Origin: Bacteroides finegoldii DSM 17565
GTDB taxonomy: Bacteria > Bacteroidota > Bacteroidia > Bacteroidales > Bacteroidaceae
Assembly: GCF_000156195.1 (NCBI RefSeq)
Contig: NZ_GG688321.1
Span: 226,274 to 290,273, forward strand
Direction of reading: 5' to 3'
DNA: 64,000 nucleotides
In this document: positions 18,882 through 29,500 of the stretch, in pieces
Layout of the letters: each line of letters begins with the position of its first letter
Position numbering within the stretch: the first letter of the stretch is position 1
Program-made: the position numbers and the translations under genes
Notes under the pieces: generated by a model
What the model was told of the DNA's origin: nothing
Databases searched by the model: none
Seen by the model: only the letters and a program-made list of their open reading frames with translations

Positions 18882-18916
18882 CCCCGGTGTCCTGTCAAGC
18901 AACATCGACACCGAGG
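18882..18916 (-). terminator. Hairpin between GH92 and the MFS gene
   Basis: On the minus strand CCTCGGTGTC (18916-18907) pairs with GACACCGGGG (18891-18882) through nine Watson-Crick pairs and one wobble, followed by ATTTTACATTTT. No promoter is evident between it and the MFS gene. It may be a leaky intra-operon terminator. Confidence 0.55.
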
Positions 18917-18928
18917 AAAATAAGCTGT

Positions 18929-21304
18929 TTATTCAGAACAATGAGGCGGATTTTCCACTCCCCATTTCTCATTCGGTTGATTTCCCATTGTGAGTTTCAA
19001 TGTCCCACCTTTATAGAGTTCATCCCGGTACAACCAGCACTGTTCCAATGGTTTGCCATTCAGCGTAGCCGACTGTACATAATATGCATCCGGGGTATTA
19101 CCTGTCGTTTCAATCACAAACGTTTTTCCAGTTGCATTCACCGGACTAAGTTTAATTTCAATCTTATCAAACAATGGACTGCCCATCTGGAAAGTCGGCC
19201 GTTCACAAGCTCCTCCCTGTACATCGAACAATCCCATTGCTGCCATCACATACCAGGCTCCTAACTGTCCCTGGTCTTCATCCTGACCATAACCATAACC
19301 ATGTTCTCCGTTTGTTCCATAAAACTCATCACAGATCAAACGCGTCCATTTCTGTGTCAGGTAAGGCTTACCGGAGAAATTAAACAACCAGGAAATATGA
19401 AGACTGGGCTGGTTTCCGTGATTATAAGGGCTCTGTAAACCAGAGAAAGCATTTACTACTTTTCCACCACCAAAAATCGACTTACGGGCTTCTGTGAAGA
19501 TAGAATCCAACCGATTGTTAAACTCATCTTTGCCGACTTTTTCAATCAAACGAGCCGGATTCTGCGGTACAAAGAAAGTATATTGCATTGCATTCCCTTC
19601 CTGAAAACCTCTCCATGATTCCAATGGATTAAAGTTATCAATAAACTCACCATTGGGTACTCTCGGACGAATCATCTTCAGCGAATCATCAAACAACTTT
19701 TCCCAACCTGCAGAAAGCTCCATCAAACGCTTATAATCTTCCGTACGTCCCAAAGCTTTTGCCCATTGAGCCACTGCATAAGCACTAAAACTATATTCTA
19801 ATGTGTGAGATACGGAGAAGCTCGAACCTTCCGGATGTGTGCCGAAATGAACACTGTTCTCATAAGGCACATACCCTCTCTCTACAAACTGTTTCACATC
19901 CATCTTGCCTGCCCCTTCAATGCGGCCTTCCCAGCCTAATTCATTCTTCAAGGCTGCCTGATAAGCAGTTTCCACATCAAAGTTACGAATTCCGCTATTA
20001 TAAGCACCTGCTAAAGTGATGCTCACCATATTGGTTCCCACTCCGGAAACATACTTGCTGGTAGCAATACCATCCCCTAGCCAACCGGCATCCTTATACA
20101 CCAGCAACTGACTGTTTACAAAGTCATTATAGTACTCCGGATATGCCAATGCCCAAAGAGAAGTCAGATTCCAGTAAGCTCCCCAAACCGCATCCGTATT
20201 ATAGTGATTATATTCCGGTTTACCATCCTTAGTCAAAGGTATCTGACCAATGGTACCGTCATTTTTAGGATAAGCTCCGTTGACATCGCTGGCAAGCCCT
20301 CTACCCAATAATGCATGATACAACCCGGTATAGAATTTGATTTTGCTATCTTCCGTACCTCCAGAAACCAAGATGCGGCTCAAAGACTCATTCCATTTAT
20401 CCGTAGTCGCTTTCATAGCCTCATCAAAAGCCAAGTCTTTCGCCTCCGATTCCAAATTCACTTTCGCATTTTCTATGGAAGTATACGATAAACCTATTTT
20501 TACATTGACTATCTCGTCTTTCTTTGTTTTATAATTCAGACACATGATAGCACCCGGCCCTTTTATTTCATTACGAGCCATCAAAGCACTATCTTGATAG
20601 AAAACTTCGACAGATTCCGGCGCACGGTCCAATTTTGCATAAAAATACATGGCAACCGAGGCACCTGCCTGATATTTCTTCACATATTCCGGCTCTGTAA
20701 TCACATAACCTTCAATAGTATTTCCATCTACCTGTCTGATGTACGCATCACGCACAGCTCCACTTTCGCCCTGGCGATTGCCGATATTAAACAATATATG
20801 GGCATTCTCCGATTCCGGGAATGTATAACGCTGGAATCCGACACGAGCCGTAGCAGTAAGTTCAGCCTTTACCTGATAATCCTTTAATAACACAGAATAA
20901 TATCCCGGACGTGCAGTTTCATCTTTTTTATCAAAGCGGGAACGGAAACCTTTATCCGGTTCTTCCAGCTTTCCGGGGTTTGTTTTCACTTCTCCCGTAA
21001 CAGGCATCAGTGAAATTCCTCCTATCTGAAACTCGTGCAAGCAGGGAAAACCATCAATAGAAGCATGACCGTCCTCATAACCTACAGCCTCCCAACCTTG
21101 ATTATTTCCGTACGTGCCGTTTGTAGATGCACCCAGCTTAGCTAAACCGAAAGGCTCGGCAGCCGGAGTATAGAAAAACCACCGACTATGAACCGTACCA
21201 ATATTCGGATTCACATACTCTACCAGATTGGGACGATCAGGTGTTTTGCACCCTACAACACCTGCCAGAATCAACAGGCTACCTATCCATTTTAATTTCA
21301 TCAT
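18929..21304 (-). CDS. GH92 family alpha-mannosidase lipoprotein
   Basis: The 791-residue protein starts with a lipoprotein-type signal ending VVGC (cysteine 19). It has the GH92 beta-sandwich then (alpha/alpha)6 barrel arrangement: YVNPNIGT at the mature N-terminus, DAVWGAYWNLTSLWALAYPE, VSHTLEYSFSAYAVAQWAKA, the acid-bearing segment QEGNAMQYTF (about 566-575) and DEDQGQLGAWY (about 674-684). GH92 enzymes are calcium-dependent exo-alpha-mannosidases acting on yeast mannan or N-glycans. Several conserved positions differ from typical alpha-1,2 members, so linkage specificity is open. It starts immediately at the stop of the upstream GH76 gene (TAAATG). Confidence 0.88.
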   Translation of the reverse strand: MMKLKWIGSLLILAGVVGCKTPDRPNLVEYVNPNIGTVHSRWFFYTPAAEPFGLAKLGASTNGTYGNNQGWEAVGYEDGHASIDGFPCLHEFQIGGISLMPVTGEVKTNPGKLEEPDKGFRSRFDKKDETARPGYYSVLLKDYQVKAELTATARVGFQRYTFPESENAHILFNIGNRQGESGAVRDAYIRQVDGNTIEGYVITEPEYVKKYQAGASVAMYFYAKLDRAPESVEVFYQDSALMARNEIKGPGAIMCLNYKTKKDEIVNVKIGLSYTSIENAKVNLESEAKDLAFDEAMKATTDKWNESLSRILVSGGTEDSKIKFYTGLYHALLGRGLASDVNGAYPKNDGTIGQIPLTKDGKPEYNHYNTDAVWGAYWNLTSLWALAYPEYYNDFVNSQLLVYKDAGWLGDGIATSKYVSGVGTNMVSITLAGAYNSGIRNFDVETAYQAALKNELGWEGRIEGAGKMDVKQFVERGYVPYENSVHFGTHPEGSSFSVSHTLEYSFSAYAVAQWAKALGRTEDYKRLMELSAGWEKLFDDSLKMIRPRVPNGEFIDNFNPLESWRGFQEGNAMQYTFFVPQNPARLIEKVGKDEFNNRLDSIFTEARKSIFGGGKVVNAFSGLQSPYNHGNQPSLHISWLFNFSGKPYLTQKWTRLICDEFYGTNGEHGYGYGQDEDQGQLGAWYVMAAMGLFDVQGGACERPTFQMGSPLFDKIEIKLSPVNATGKTFVIETTGNTPDAYYVQSATLNGKPLEQCWLYRDELYKGGTLKLTMGNQPNEKWGVENPPHCSE

Positions 21305-22501
21305 TTATTTCATTTTTCTGTTTGTAACTTCTCCTTTAATTATTGCCACACGTGCATAATATTCCGGTACACACGAAGCGTCCAATAACCATTTCGGCTT
21401 ACGTTTTTCATCAGTCCGCCCTGTCCAGTCATGATACATCAGTCCCGCCTGATCACGTGCATGATCCCAAGCATAATCCAGTCCTTTTATCATCGTATCC
21501 ACATATTTTGAATCCCCCGTAACATTGTACAGATCGTGATAACCTCTAAACAAAACCAAATTAAACCAAGGCAAATCTGCAATATAAGGAATACCGTCTT
21601 CCGTGTATTTAAAGAACACTTTGTAACTTCCTTCTGCCAGAAATTTAGCATTATTCAGATACGCCTGCTCACCCGTATAATTATATAAAGCTACAGCTGC
21701 TTGTAACAAAGTACCTGTATTGTAAGTATACAAATCCGGGCATACTGCTGAAGTCGTTGTTAACCATGAGTTCCAAACGACTCCTCTTTCCGGATCTTTC
21801 AGATATTTATCAATCCAATGATAGAACTTCTTTCCCACCTCCAGATAATACTCATCTTTAGTTGCTTCATAAAGTTTTAAAGCCAACACCATCGCTTTTC
21901 CGTTAGAACAGGCAGGTTTCTGATCTTTCACTCCTTCCAGCCAGGAAACAGCTCCTTCAAAGTTCTCATCCCAACCACTTAAAATAAAGGTCAATACCTG
22001 TTTCGCTTTCTCCAGATAATGAGGATTTTTAGTTACCAAGTAAGAATCAATATAATCAATACCCACTAAACCATTGTCATCATAATAGCGGTCTACCTTT
22101 CCAAATTGAACAGGGTAAGCCTGATAACCGAAAGGAACGCATGTTGTATCATAATAATGTTCCATCGCCATCACCATCGAATCGACATAAACTGTATATT
22201 TCTCCGGTTCGATGGCAGCCATCAATACTGCTGAAGAAAAGACACCACTCATAGGCCATAGGTAAGAAACCTCTTGTGCCTGTCGGGTAGAATCATTAAA
22301 ATAAGTCAGATCAGGACGATGACTACCGGGATAATATTCAGAGAAGAGACCGTATTTGGGAACCCGATAGAGTTCCCAGACACGTTGAAACATTTCTTCC
22401 GCCTTATCTTTGTTCGGAGTCGCTTTGGGCTCTCCTGCACAAGAGAAAAGCATGGATACCGCTGATACAAATAAAACTATATTTCTAATTTTACCATTCA
22501 T
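21305..22501 (-). CDS. GH76-like alpha-1,6-mannanase lipoprotein
   Basis: The 398-residue protein has a lipoprotein signal (MLFSC, cysteine 21) and the helical-repeat pattern of GH76. The paired catalytic aspartates are visible in YYDDNGLVGID (about 137-147). ACSNGKAMVLALKLYEATKD and TYNTGTLLQAAVALYNYTGE are typical inner-barrel helices. GH76 enzymes cut the alpha-1,6 backbone of yeast mannan. It sits between a second GH76 gene and GH92, separated by only three bases and no bases respectively. Its expected location is the outer or periplasmic face, anchored by lipid. Confidence 0.82.
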   Translation of the reverse strand: MNGKIRNIVLFVSAVSMLFSCAGEPKATPNKDKAEEMFQRVWELYRVPKYGLFSEYYPGSHRPDLTYFNDSTRQAQEVSYLWPMSGVFSSAVLMAAIEPEKYTVYVDSMVMAMEHYYDTTCVPFGYQAYPVQFGKVDRYYDDNGLVGIDYIDSYLVTKNPHYLEKAKQVLTFILSGWDENFEGAVSWLEGVKDQKPACSNGKAMVLALKLYEATKDEYYLEVGKKFYHWIDKYLKDPERGVVWNSWLTTTSAVCPDLYTYNTGTLLQAAVALYNYTGEQAYLNNAKFLAEGSYKVFFKYTEDGIPYIADLPWFNLVLFRGYHDLYNVTGDSKYVDTMIKGLDYAWDHARDQAGLMYHDWTGRTDEKRKPKWLLDASCVPEYYARVAIIKGEVTNRKMK

Positions 22502-22504
22502 ACA

Positions 22505-23731
22505 CTATTCTTCCGTCACAGTTTCCCCTTTATACAAAGCTATAATTCCCAGAGATTCTAGTGCAGCATCCTGCATCAACAACTGTTCAGCCCGTTTCGG
22601 GTCTGTTCCAGTCCAATCTTCATAAAACAGTCCGCTTGACAAACGAGCATTCTCGTATGCATAATCCAAGAAGTTAATGAATGTTTTGATATAATTACCT
22701 GCATTTTTGTAATAAGGTTCAATATCAATAAAGGCACGGATCAGTTTTGTTGTAAACCAAGGATCATGATCAGGATAAGCTAACGCCAACCCATTAAGCG
22801 GACGTACAAAATAATTATACGCACCTTCAGAAGAAGCAATGGCATTGTCCAGATAAGTTTGTTCACCTGTTATTTTATACAGACGGACTCCGTTAGAAAT
22901 CATTACACCAGTATTGTAAGTCCATTTTGTTTTATTAATAGATCCGTCCGCTTGTTTATCATTCCAGTAGCAAGCATCTTCCGGATCACGCAGATTATTC
23001 AACGTCCAAGCATATAAACGTTTTGCCAAAGCTAAAACATCTGCTTTTTCCTCTTGAGGACATACTGAATAATATTCAAGTAAGAATAGTGTTGCATATC
23101 CATTGGCACACGTAGGCTTATTGGAATCACCAACTCCCTGCTGTCCCTTCTGATCCTCATTCCACCAAAGACCTCCTCCAAATGTATCATCTTCACCTTC
23201 TTGCAAAAATGCCACGATTCTTTTGGCCTTTGTCAAATAGTCTTGATTATTTAGCAAATTAAAAGCCTCTACCAATTCAATCCCTACAATAGAGTTATCA
23301 TCATAAAAACGCGTTCCACTACCAGTAGTACCATTAGTTTGAGAACCATAACCACCCACAGCTCCATCAGGGGTTGAATAATAAACTTCAAAGCGGTCAA
23401 CCATAGTTGCATAATTCACATCATAGCCCAAAGAATGTAAAGCTGCGACCCCTGATACCAGTCCGTCATACGGCCATAAGAAAGAAGCCGAGTTATCACC
23501 ATCTTTCTTGGGATAATTTTCATTATACAATCCTTCTGTCGCCCCACTATTGATCCGGTAACACTGATTAATCAAATCAAACTGCTCTTTAGCGCGTTTA
23601 TGATAAACGACTTCCTCTCCGGGTTCTGACGGAGTAATCGGTGTAGGCGGAATATATTTCTCTACGTCATCTCCGGCACAGGAGAATAATAGTGCCGGAA
23701 GAATAGCTAAAATAGTCTTTATCTTTTTCAT
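22505..23731 (-). CDS. GH76-like alpha-1,6-mannanase lipoprotein
   Basis: The 408-residue protein has a lipoprotein signal (LLFSC, cysteine 18) and the GH76 catalytic pair in FYDDNSIVGIE (about 142-152). KPTCANGYATLFLLEYYSVC and YNTGVMISNGVRLYKITGEQ follow. It is a paralogue of the next gene, sharing the same order of motifs but quite different sequence, so the pair probably handles different chain lengths or cellular sides. It directly follows the SusE-like gene, which fits a surface endo-mannanase, but location is inference. Confidence 0.83.
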   Translation of the reverse strand: MKKIKTILAILPALLFSCAGDDVEKYIPPTPITPSEPGEEVVYHKRAKEQFDLINQCYRINSGATEGLYNENYPKKDGDNSASFLWPYDGLVSGVAALHSLGYDVNYATMVDRFEVYYSTPDGAVGGYGSQTNGTTGSGTRFYDDNSIVGIELVEAFNLLNNQDYLTKAKRIVAFLQEGEDDTFGGGLWWNEDQKGQQGVGDSNKPTCANGYATLFLLEYYSVCPQEEKADVLALAKRLYAWTLNNLRDPEDACYWNDKQADGSINKTKWTYNTGVMISNGVRLYKITGEQTYLDNAIASSEGAYNYFVRPLNGLALAYPDHDPWFTTKLIRAFIDIEPYYKNAGNYIKTFINFLDYAYENARLSSGLFYEDWTGTDPKRAEQLLMQDAALESLGIIALYKGETVTEE

Positions 23732-23743
23732 AACTTAGTTTTA

Positions 23744-24883
23744 TTAATTAATCGGAGTCACATTAGTAAATGTATGTATCATCAATCCATCCGCGTTCGT
23801 ATCGATAGTGATAGTCGCATGCGTATAATCCAGACTACCTTTCATTTTCCAAAGGTGTTCCCATTGACTCCATTGGAACTCATACAAAGCATAGAAAGAA
23901 GCAGGTTCTCCACCCACCGGGCGTTCGGCACTCACATCATCGCCTCTACCCCAACACATATCACCACCATTTACTTGAGCTATAAAGTAATAACGCTCTT
24001 CTATATAAGTCAACCAACTAGGAGGATTTGTTTCCGGTTTAGAAGGATCAAGGAAGCGAATATCGCCCTCTCCTACAAATTTACCATTACCAACATATTG
24101 CAATACAGCTATATCAGCAAATGTCGCTCCCCAAATACAACGAACAGAAGAACCTATTTTTTCTGTCGTCATAGCCATTGTATTAAAGTTTACAGTCAGA
24201 CGGGTTACCTCTTCGGAGGCAGTTACTGCCGTTTCACCATCACCCTCTCTCAACTTCGAACTATCATCAATATAATAACTGAATGTTTCACCTGTCGTAG
24301 CAGACTTAAATGAGATATTTCCAGCAGACAATTTTGTATAAATCTGGAAAACTCCCTCTTCTACACAACGGAACGGAATTCCGCCTTGTCCACCGTTCTC
24401 CGTAGCCGAACCATATAAATACAATTCTGCCGGAATATTATCAATTCCCTCCCCACGAGTCACAGTGATATTAGCCACCTTATCGGACTTCTTCACCACT
24501 CCTCCTTTCGAAGCAGTCACTGTCCATTTAATATCCCCTGTTCCCAAAGGATAAATACCAGCATTTCTGGCAATCGTATTAATAGCCGCATGAGTAATCG
24601 ACAAACTGGGATTGGCTCCCAAATCACTTTTCATTGTAGCCAGTGGCTTTGAAAAGTCTCCGTCTGCTTTGTCAAACAAAACCTCGTACAATACAATTCC
24701 GCCATCTGCCGCACCGCCTCCGGACCATGATAGCACAACAGGTACTGAAGATGACACATCCAACTGGATAGAGGCAGGGGAATTCAATTCCGTAGGGACT
24801 GTAAAATCCGCATTCAATTCATAATCTTCCTGACAGGATACCATTGCCAGAAATACTGAACATATTAATAATATCTTTTTCAT
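23744..24883 (-). CDS. SusE-like outer-membrane glycan-binding lipoprotein
   Basis: The 379-residue protein begins MKKILLICSVFLAMVSC (lipobox cysteine 17). It has an N-terminal SusE-type domain (VPVVLSWSGGGAADGGIVLY, about 45-64) and a Trp-rich C-terminal half (CIWGATFADI, MCWGRGDD, WSQWEHLWKM) suggesting carbohydrate contact. The ATG at 24883 is preferred because it is preceded by AAAAAGGAA and lies just after the susD stop. The longer frame would overlap susD. It should sit at the cell surface next to SusCD and bind mannan. Confidence 0.8.
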   Translation of the reverse strand: MKKILLICSVFLAMVSCQEDYELNADFTVPTELNSPASIQLDVSSSVPVVLSWSGGGAADGGIVLYEVLFDKADGDFSKPLATMKSDLGANPSLSITHAAINTIARNAGIYPLGTGDIKWTVTASKGGVVKKSDKVANITVTRGEGIDNIPAELYLYGSATENGGQGGIPFRCVEEGVFQIYTKLSAGNISFKSATTGETFSYYIDDSSKLREGDGETAVTASEEVTRLTVNFNTMAMTTEKIGSSVRCIWGATFADIAVLQYVGNGKFVGEGDIRFLDPSKPETNPPSWLTYIEERYYFIAQVNGGDMCWGRGDDVSAERPVGGEPASFYALYEFQWSQWEHLWKMKGSLDYTHATITIDTNADGLMIHTFTNVTPIN

Positions 24884-24912
24884 AATTGTTCCTTTTTGAG
24901 TCGTTAAACCAA

Positions 24913-26517
24913 TTACCAATTCGGATTCTGCACCAAATTACCATTCAAGTCACGTTCAGCCTGTGGTATAGGCCACAAATAATGTTTATTTGCATTAAAA
25001 GCTCTATTTTCAACCCGAACGTATCCGTTATCCGTACCTACCACTTCATTCGTCTTCAATCCGTGACACCATCCGTTCAATACATCATCCGCAATTCTCC
25101 AACGGATAATATCCTTATGACGATGACCCTCCAATGCCAGTTCCGAACGACGTTCATTCCGTACAATCTCAATCAGTTTATCTTTAGAAGCTCCTTCCGG
25201 GAATTCCACTGCCGAAGCAAGTGTAAATCCGGCTCTATCACGAATTGGTTTAATAGTTGCATCCCAAGCCGTCTTATCCAGTTCACCTAACTCTGCCAAT
25301 GCTTCCGCATTCATCAATAGAATATCAGCATAACGAATCAAAATCGGATTCAAACCGGAATAAAGAGTAGCACGATACGTATTATCCCAGTATTTCTTGA
25401 TATAATAACCGGTAGCCGAACAATCCGATCCTACACCGTATCCATCTTTACCTTCTCCTTTCTCACAGTTGATAACGACTTCTGTTCCGTCAGCCAACGT
25501 ATATGAGTTCCCAGTATACATCACTGTTGCTTTCAAACGTGGATCACGATTAGCATACGGATTACTTTCGTCAAACGATGTTCCTGTCTCTCTTATTGTT
25601 TTTCCATCTAGCATAATATAACTGTCTACCAACTCCTGCAAAGGAGAAAGCTGGGAATATCCCCCCAATGAAGGTGGCAGGAAAGCATACATCATCTGAT
25701 GTTCACGGCTGGTCGGACGATACTGTGCATCCAAAATTACTTCAGAGTTGTATTCATTAGCAATCTCAAACAATCCTGCATAACTTCCAAAGAGCCTAAA
25801 ACCTCCCTCCGTCATAATGGTGGACGTGATATTTTTCACTTGCGTCCAGTTACCTTCGAACAGATAAATTTTAGCTTTGATAGCCATTGCCGCCCAACGG
25901 GTAATCCGTCCTTTATTATCCGCATCATAAGAAGTCGGCAGGTAATTACCGTTAATCACTTCATCCAAATCCGCCAACATATTAGCAATGACAGTAGCTC
26001 TATCTGTACGTGCGATAGACATACTTTCCTTAATAGAAAGCACTTTCGTTGTATAAGGCACATCTCCGAACTTCGTATACAATTCATAATAATTATAAGC
26101 ACGAAGCACTTTAGCCTCACCGATATAACGTTTCTTCAATTCCGGATCTAAATCAGGAACCCGGTCAATATTTTCGAGCAACTGGTTGCACATACGGATA
26201 CCCGTATAACGTCCGTCCCAAACCTGTTTCACGTAAGAGTCGGCTGTAGAATATGAACCATTACCAATATTTTGTGTAAAATCATTAGGTTGTTTGGTAT
26301 ATGCATTGTCCGTCATAGCTTCACTATAAAGCTGTTCGTCCATATTTCCCAAATACGTATAGCAATTATTCAACGCCTTGACAGCTGCTTCAGGATCTTC
26401 TTCCCAATAAGTCAGGTCCGTTTCTCTGTCATACGGTGCCGTATCCAAGTCAACACAAGAGGCACCGCCCACTACCAAAACAGCAGATAAAATCAAATTC
26501 TTTATAGTTGTTTTCAT
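24913..26517 (-). CDS. SusD-like glycan-binding lipoprotein
   Basis: The 534-residue protein has a lipoprotein signal (VVGGASC, cysteine about 21) and the SusD/RagB pattern. It has an N-terminal helical region with tetratricopeptide character (AEAVKALNNCYTYLG-like stretch, AKVLRAYNYYELYTKFGDVP), RITRWAAMAIKAKIYLFEGN, and the C-terminal IVRNERRSELALEGHRHKDI. It forms the lid of the SusC transporter and helps recruit the glycan. The ATG at 26517 is chosen over a GTG one codon upstream. It lies 11 bases after the susC stop. Confidence 0.92.
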   Translation of the reverse strand: MKTTIKNLILSAVLVVGGASCVDLDTAPYDRETDLTYWEEDPEAAVKALNNCYTYLGNMDEQLYSEAMTDNAYTKQPNDFTQNIGNGSYSTADSYVKQVWDGRYTGIRMCNQLLENIDRVPDLDPELKKRYIGEAKVLRAYNYYELYTKFGDVPYTTKVLSIKESMSIARTDRATVIANMLADLDEVINGNYLPTSYDADNKGRITRWAAMAIKAKIYLFEGNWTQVKNITSTIMTEGGFRLFGSYAGLFEIANEYNSEVILDAQYRPTSREHQMMYAFLPPSLGGYSQLSPLQELVDSYIMLDGKTIRETGTSFDESNPYANRDPRLKATVMYTGNSYTLADGTEVVINCEKGEGKDGYGVGSDCSATGYYIKKYWDNTYRATLYSGLNPILIRYADILLMNAEALAELGELDKTAWDATIKPIRDRAGFTLASAVEFPEGASKDKLIEIVRNERRSELALEGHRHKDIIRWRIADDVLNGWCHGLKTNEVVGTDNGYVRVENRAFNANKHYLWPIPQAERDLNGNLVQNPNW

Positions 26518-26528
26518 CACGGTACAGT

Positions 26529-29500
26529 TTAAAATTTAACATTAAGTCCAAATGAATATACTCTTGCCACAGGATAAGCACGACCACTGCCGTCTCCGGT
26601 ATATTCCGGGTCCCATCCACCTTTCATATTCGTGAAAGTCAACGGATTTTGCACGCTGGCAAAAATTCTCAAATTCTTGACATAGAGTTTTTTCATCCAT
26701 TGCTGTGGGAAAGTATATCCGATCTGCGCATTTTTCAGACGCAAATATTTAGCGTCCTGAATCCAGAAATCTGATTTTGCAGCATTATTAGCCGATTCTG
26801 CTCCCATTGTCAGACGGGGATAAGTAGCATCCGGATTATTCGGAGTCCAGCGATCCTGATGGAAATCCATTACCGGACCTTCATTATTATTATGGAAAGC
26901 CTCAACAGATTCACCACGCATCCATTTGTTACGTCTTCCCACTCCTTGCCACATCATCGAGAAATCAAAGCCTTTATATTCCAGCCCATAAGTAAAGCCG
27001 AAAGTATATCTCGGAAAATCATTACCTACGATAAAGCGGTCATCATCCGGTTTAATCACACCATCGCCATTTTTATCCAGATAGCGGATATCTCCCGGTT
27101 TCGGTGTAATACCTTCCAGGTGCGGTCCTTTCTGACATTCTTCCTCATTCTGGAAAAATCCGTCTGAACGATATGCATAATAAGAATACAAAGGATAACC
27201 TTCCTTAATAATAGTCTGTACATCCGAACCACCGATAATTTCCGTACCGCGTGTATCTATTACTTCATTAAAGCTATCCGAAATATTTCCGGAGAAGTTA
27301 TGCACTACTGGGCCAGTCTTCAAGCGATAGCTCACTGACAACTCCCATCCCCTCGTTTCTACTTTACCAGCATTCTGAATAGGCGCACCATTACCAAACA
27401 ATCCGGGAACCGGTAAATTCACCAAAATATCTTTTGTACGATTATTGAAGCAATCAAAAGTAATATTCAAATCATTATTCAACAATCCCAATTCGAAGCC
27501 GATATTAGCCATACGGGTAGTTTCCCATTTGAGATCAGGATTTGTAGAAGCAAATGTAGCCGTCTGCGCCAATTTATCTCCGAAGCTGATGCCGTTAGTC
27601 ACAGACACCGTCTGCATGTATTGATAGGCACCAATACGGTTATTACCTACCAATCCCCAGGAACCTCTAATTTTTAGAGAAGGAACATACGGTTTCAATA
27701 CAGACCAGAATTTTTCCTCCGAAATACGCCATCCTGCAGAGAAAGAAGGGAAGACTCCCGAACGGTTTCCTTTAGCAAAATAAGAAGAGTAGTCATTACG
27801 GATATTAAATTCCAGTAAATATTTCTCATCATAATTATAAGTGGCTCTTGCAAAACCGGAATAGATAGCCCAGTCACTTCCCGAACCTGTATTACTTACC
27901 TTATCACCACTCAAATCACCTACAAAAATGTCGTATTTAGAATCTTCCGTCAAACGACTGGTAGAGAATTGTTTTTCAGAGAAACCTTCATAAGCATACC
28001 CCAGTAATCCACCGATAGAGTGCTTTCCTATCTTCGTATTATAAGTCACCATCAGATTGGTAGTGATATTCTTGGAACGGTAGAATTGCTCGGTCAACTT
28101 GTTTTCAGTATCTCCCGTACCTTCAAAAGCTTTCCGGTTTTCATGCAATTTATTATTCCACACGCGTCCACCAGCACTTCCAATCAGTTTCAGTCCTTTA
28201 TATACTTCCCATTCGGCTTGTATGGTTCCCAATAATTCATCATTCACATTCTGGCGATAACCGCCTTCTTCCAAACGTTGTAAACCGTTTGAGTTACTTC
28301 CGGCTGGATAATTATAACTACCATCCTCATTCTTGATCGGATAAATCGGTGGCATGCGGTTTGCCTGCTCGATAATCCATTCCGTCCAGTAAGCATGTTC
28401 TTTAATGTCATTACGGGCAAATTGAGAAGTCAAATTCAATGTAAAGTTATTCGTCACCTTATGGCTTACATTCAGACGTGCATTGTAGCGCTTATAACCA
28501 TAATCAGGTCCCTTGAACATACTACTCTGATCCAGATAACCCAGAGAAGCCATATAAGACAACTGATCGTTACCGCCTGTCATCGAAACATTGTGTGAAC
28601 TTTGAGGAGAATTACGATTATAAAGTTCTTTCACCCAATTTACATTCGGACCACCATTTCTATATTGCGCAATCTGCTCGGGAGTGAATTTTGCAGCTCT
28701 TCCCGAATTAACAGCCGCTTCATTATACAGTTCAGCGTATACCCACGAGTCTGCTATCTTAGGCAATGAAGTAGGTTGCTGAACACCATACATAAAATCA
28801 TAAGAGATTTCCACCTTACCAGCTTTTCCTTTCTTGGTAGTGACAAGTACCACACCATTGGAAGCACGTGAACCATAAATAGCAGTAGAAGAAGCATCTT
28901 TCAAAATAGAAATCTGCTCAATATCAGCCGGATTCAGATTGGCGAGCGATCCTTCAATTCCGTCAATAATCACCAACGGATCATTGTTGTTCATCGTATT
29001 CAAACCACGGATATTAATAGAAGGTACACTACCCGGAGTAGAACTTCCCTGCTGAATTACCAAACCGGGAGTCGTTCCCTGCATCGCTTCCAATACATTG
29101 GAAATCGGCTTTCCTTCCAATTCATCCGTAGAAACAGAAGACACAGCTCCTGTCAGGTTGACTTTCTTCTGCACACCGTAGCCTACCACTACCACATCTT
29201 TCAAAGCAACCACATCCGACTTCAACACCACATTGATAAACTGGCGGCCGTTCACCGGAACTTCCTGTGTTTCATATCCAATTGAGGAAACTACCAATAC
29301 CGCTTTTGAAGCAACATTCAGTGAAAAATTTCCATCCATATCCGTAGCCGTACCCGTAGATACACCTTTCACCAGCACGGTAGCCCCAATCACGGGTTCC
29401 CCGTCTGCCATTACCTTACCTTTCACTGCGATTGTATTAGATTGTGCATACAGTTTGGAACCAACAGCCACATTCATACAAACAATCAACATAACAGCCA

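Noticed and set aside
23774-24313. 179-codon plus-strand frame opposite the SusE-like gene
   Set aside because: Antisense shadow within a co-directional operon.
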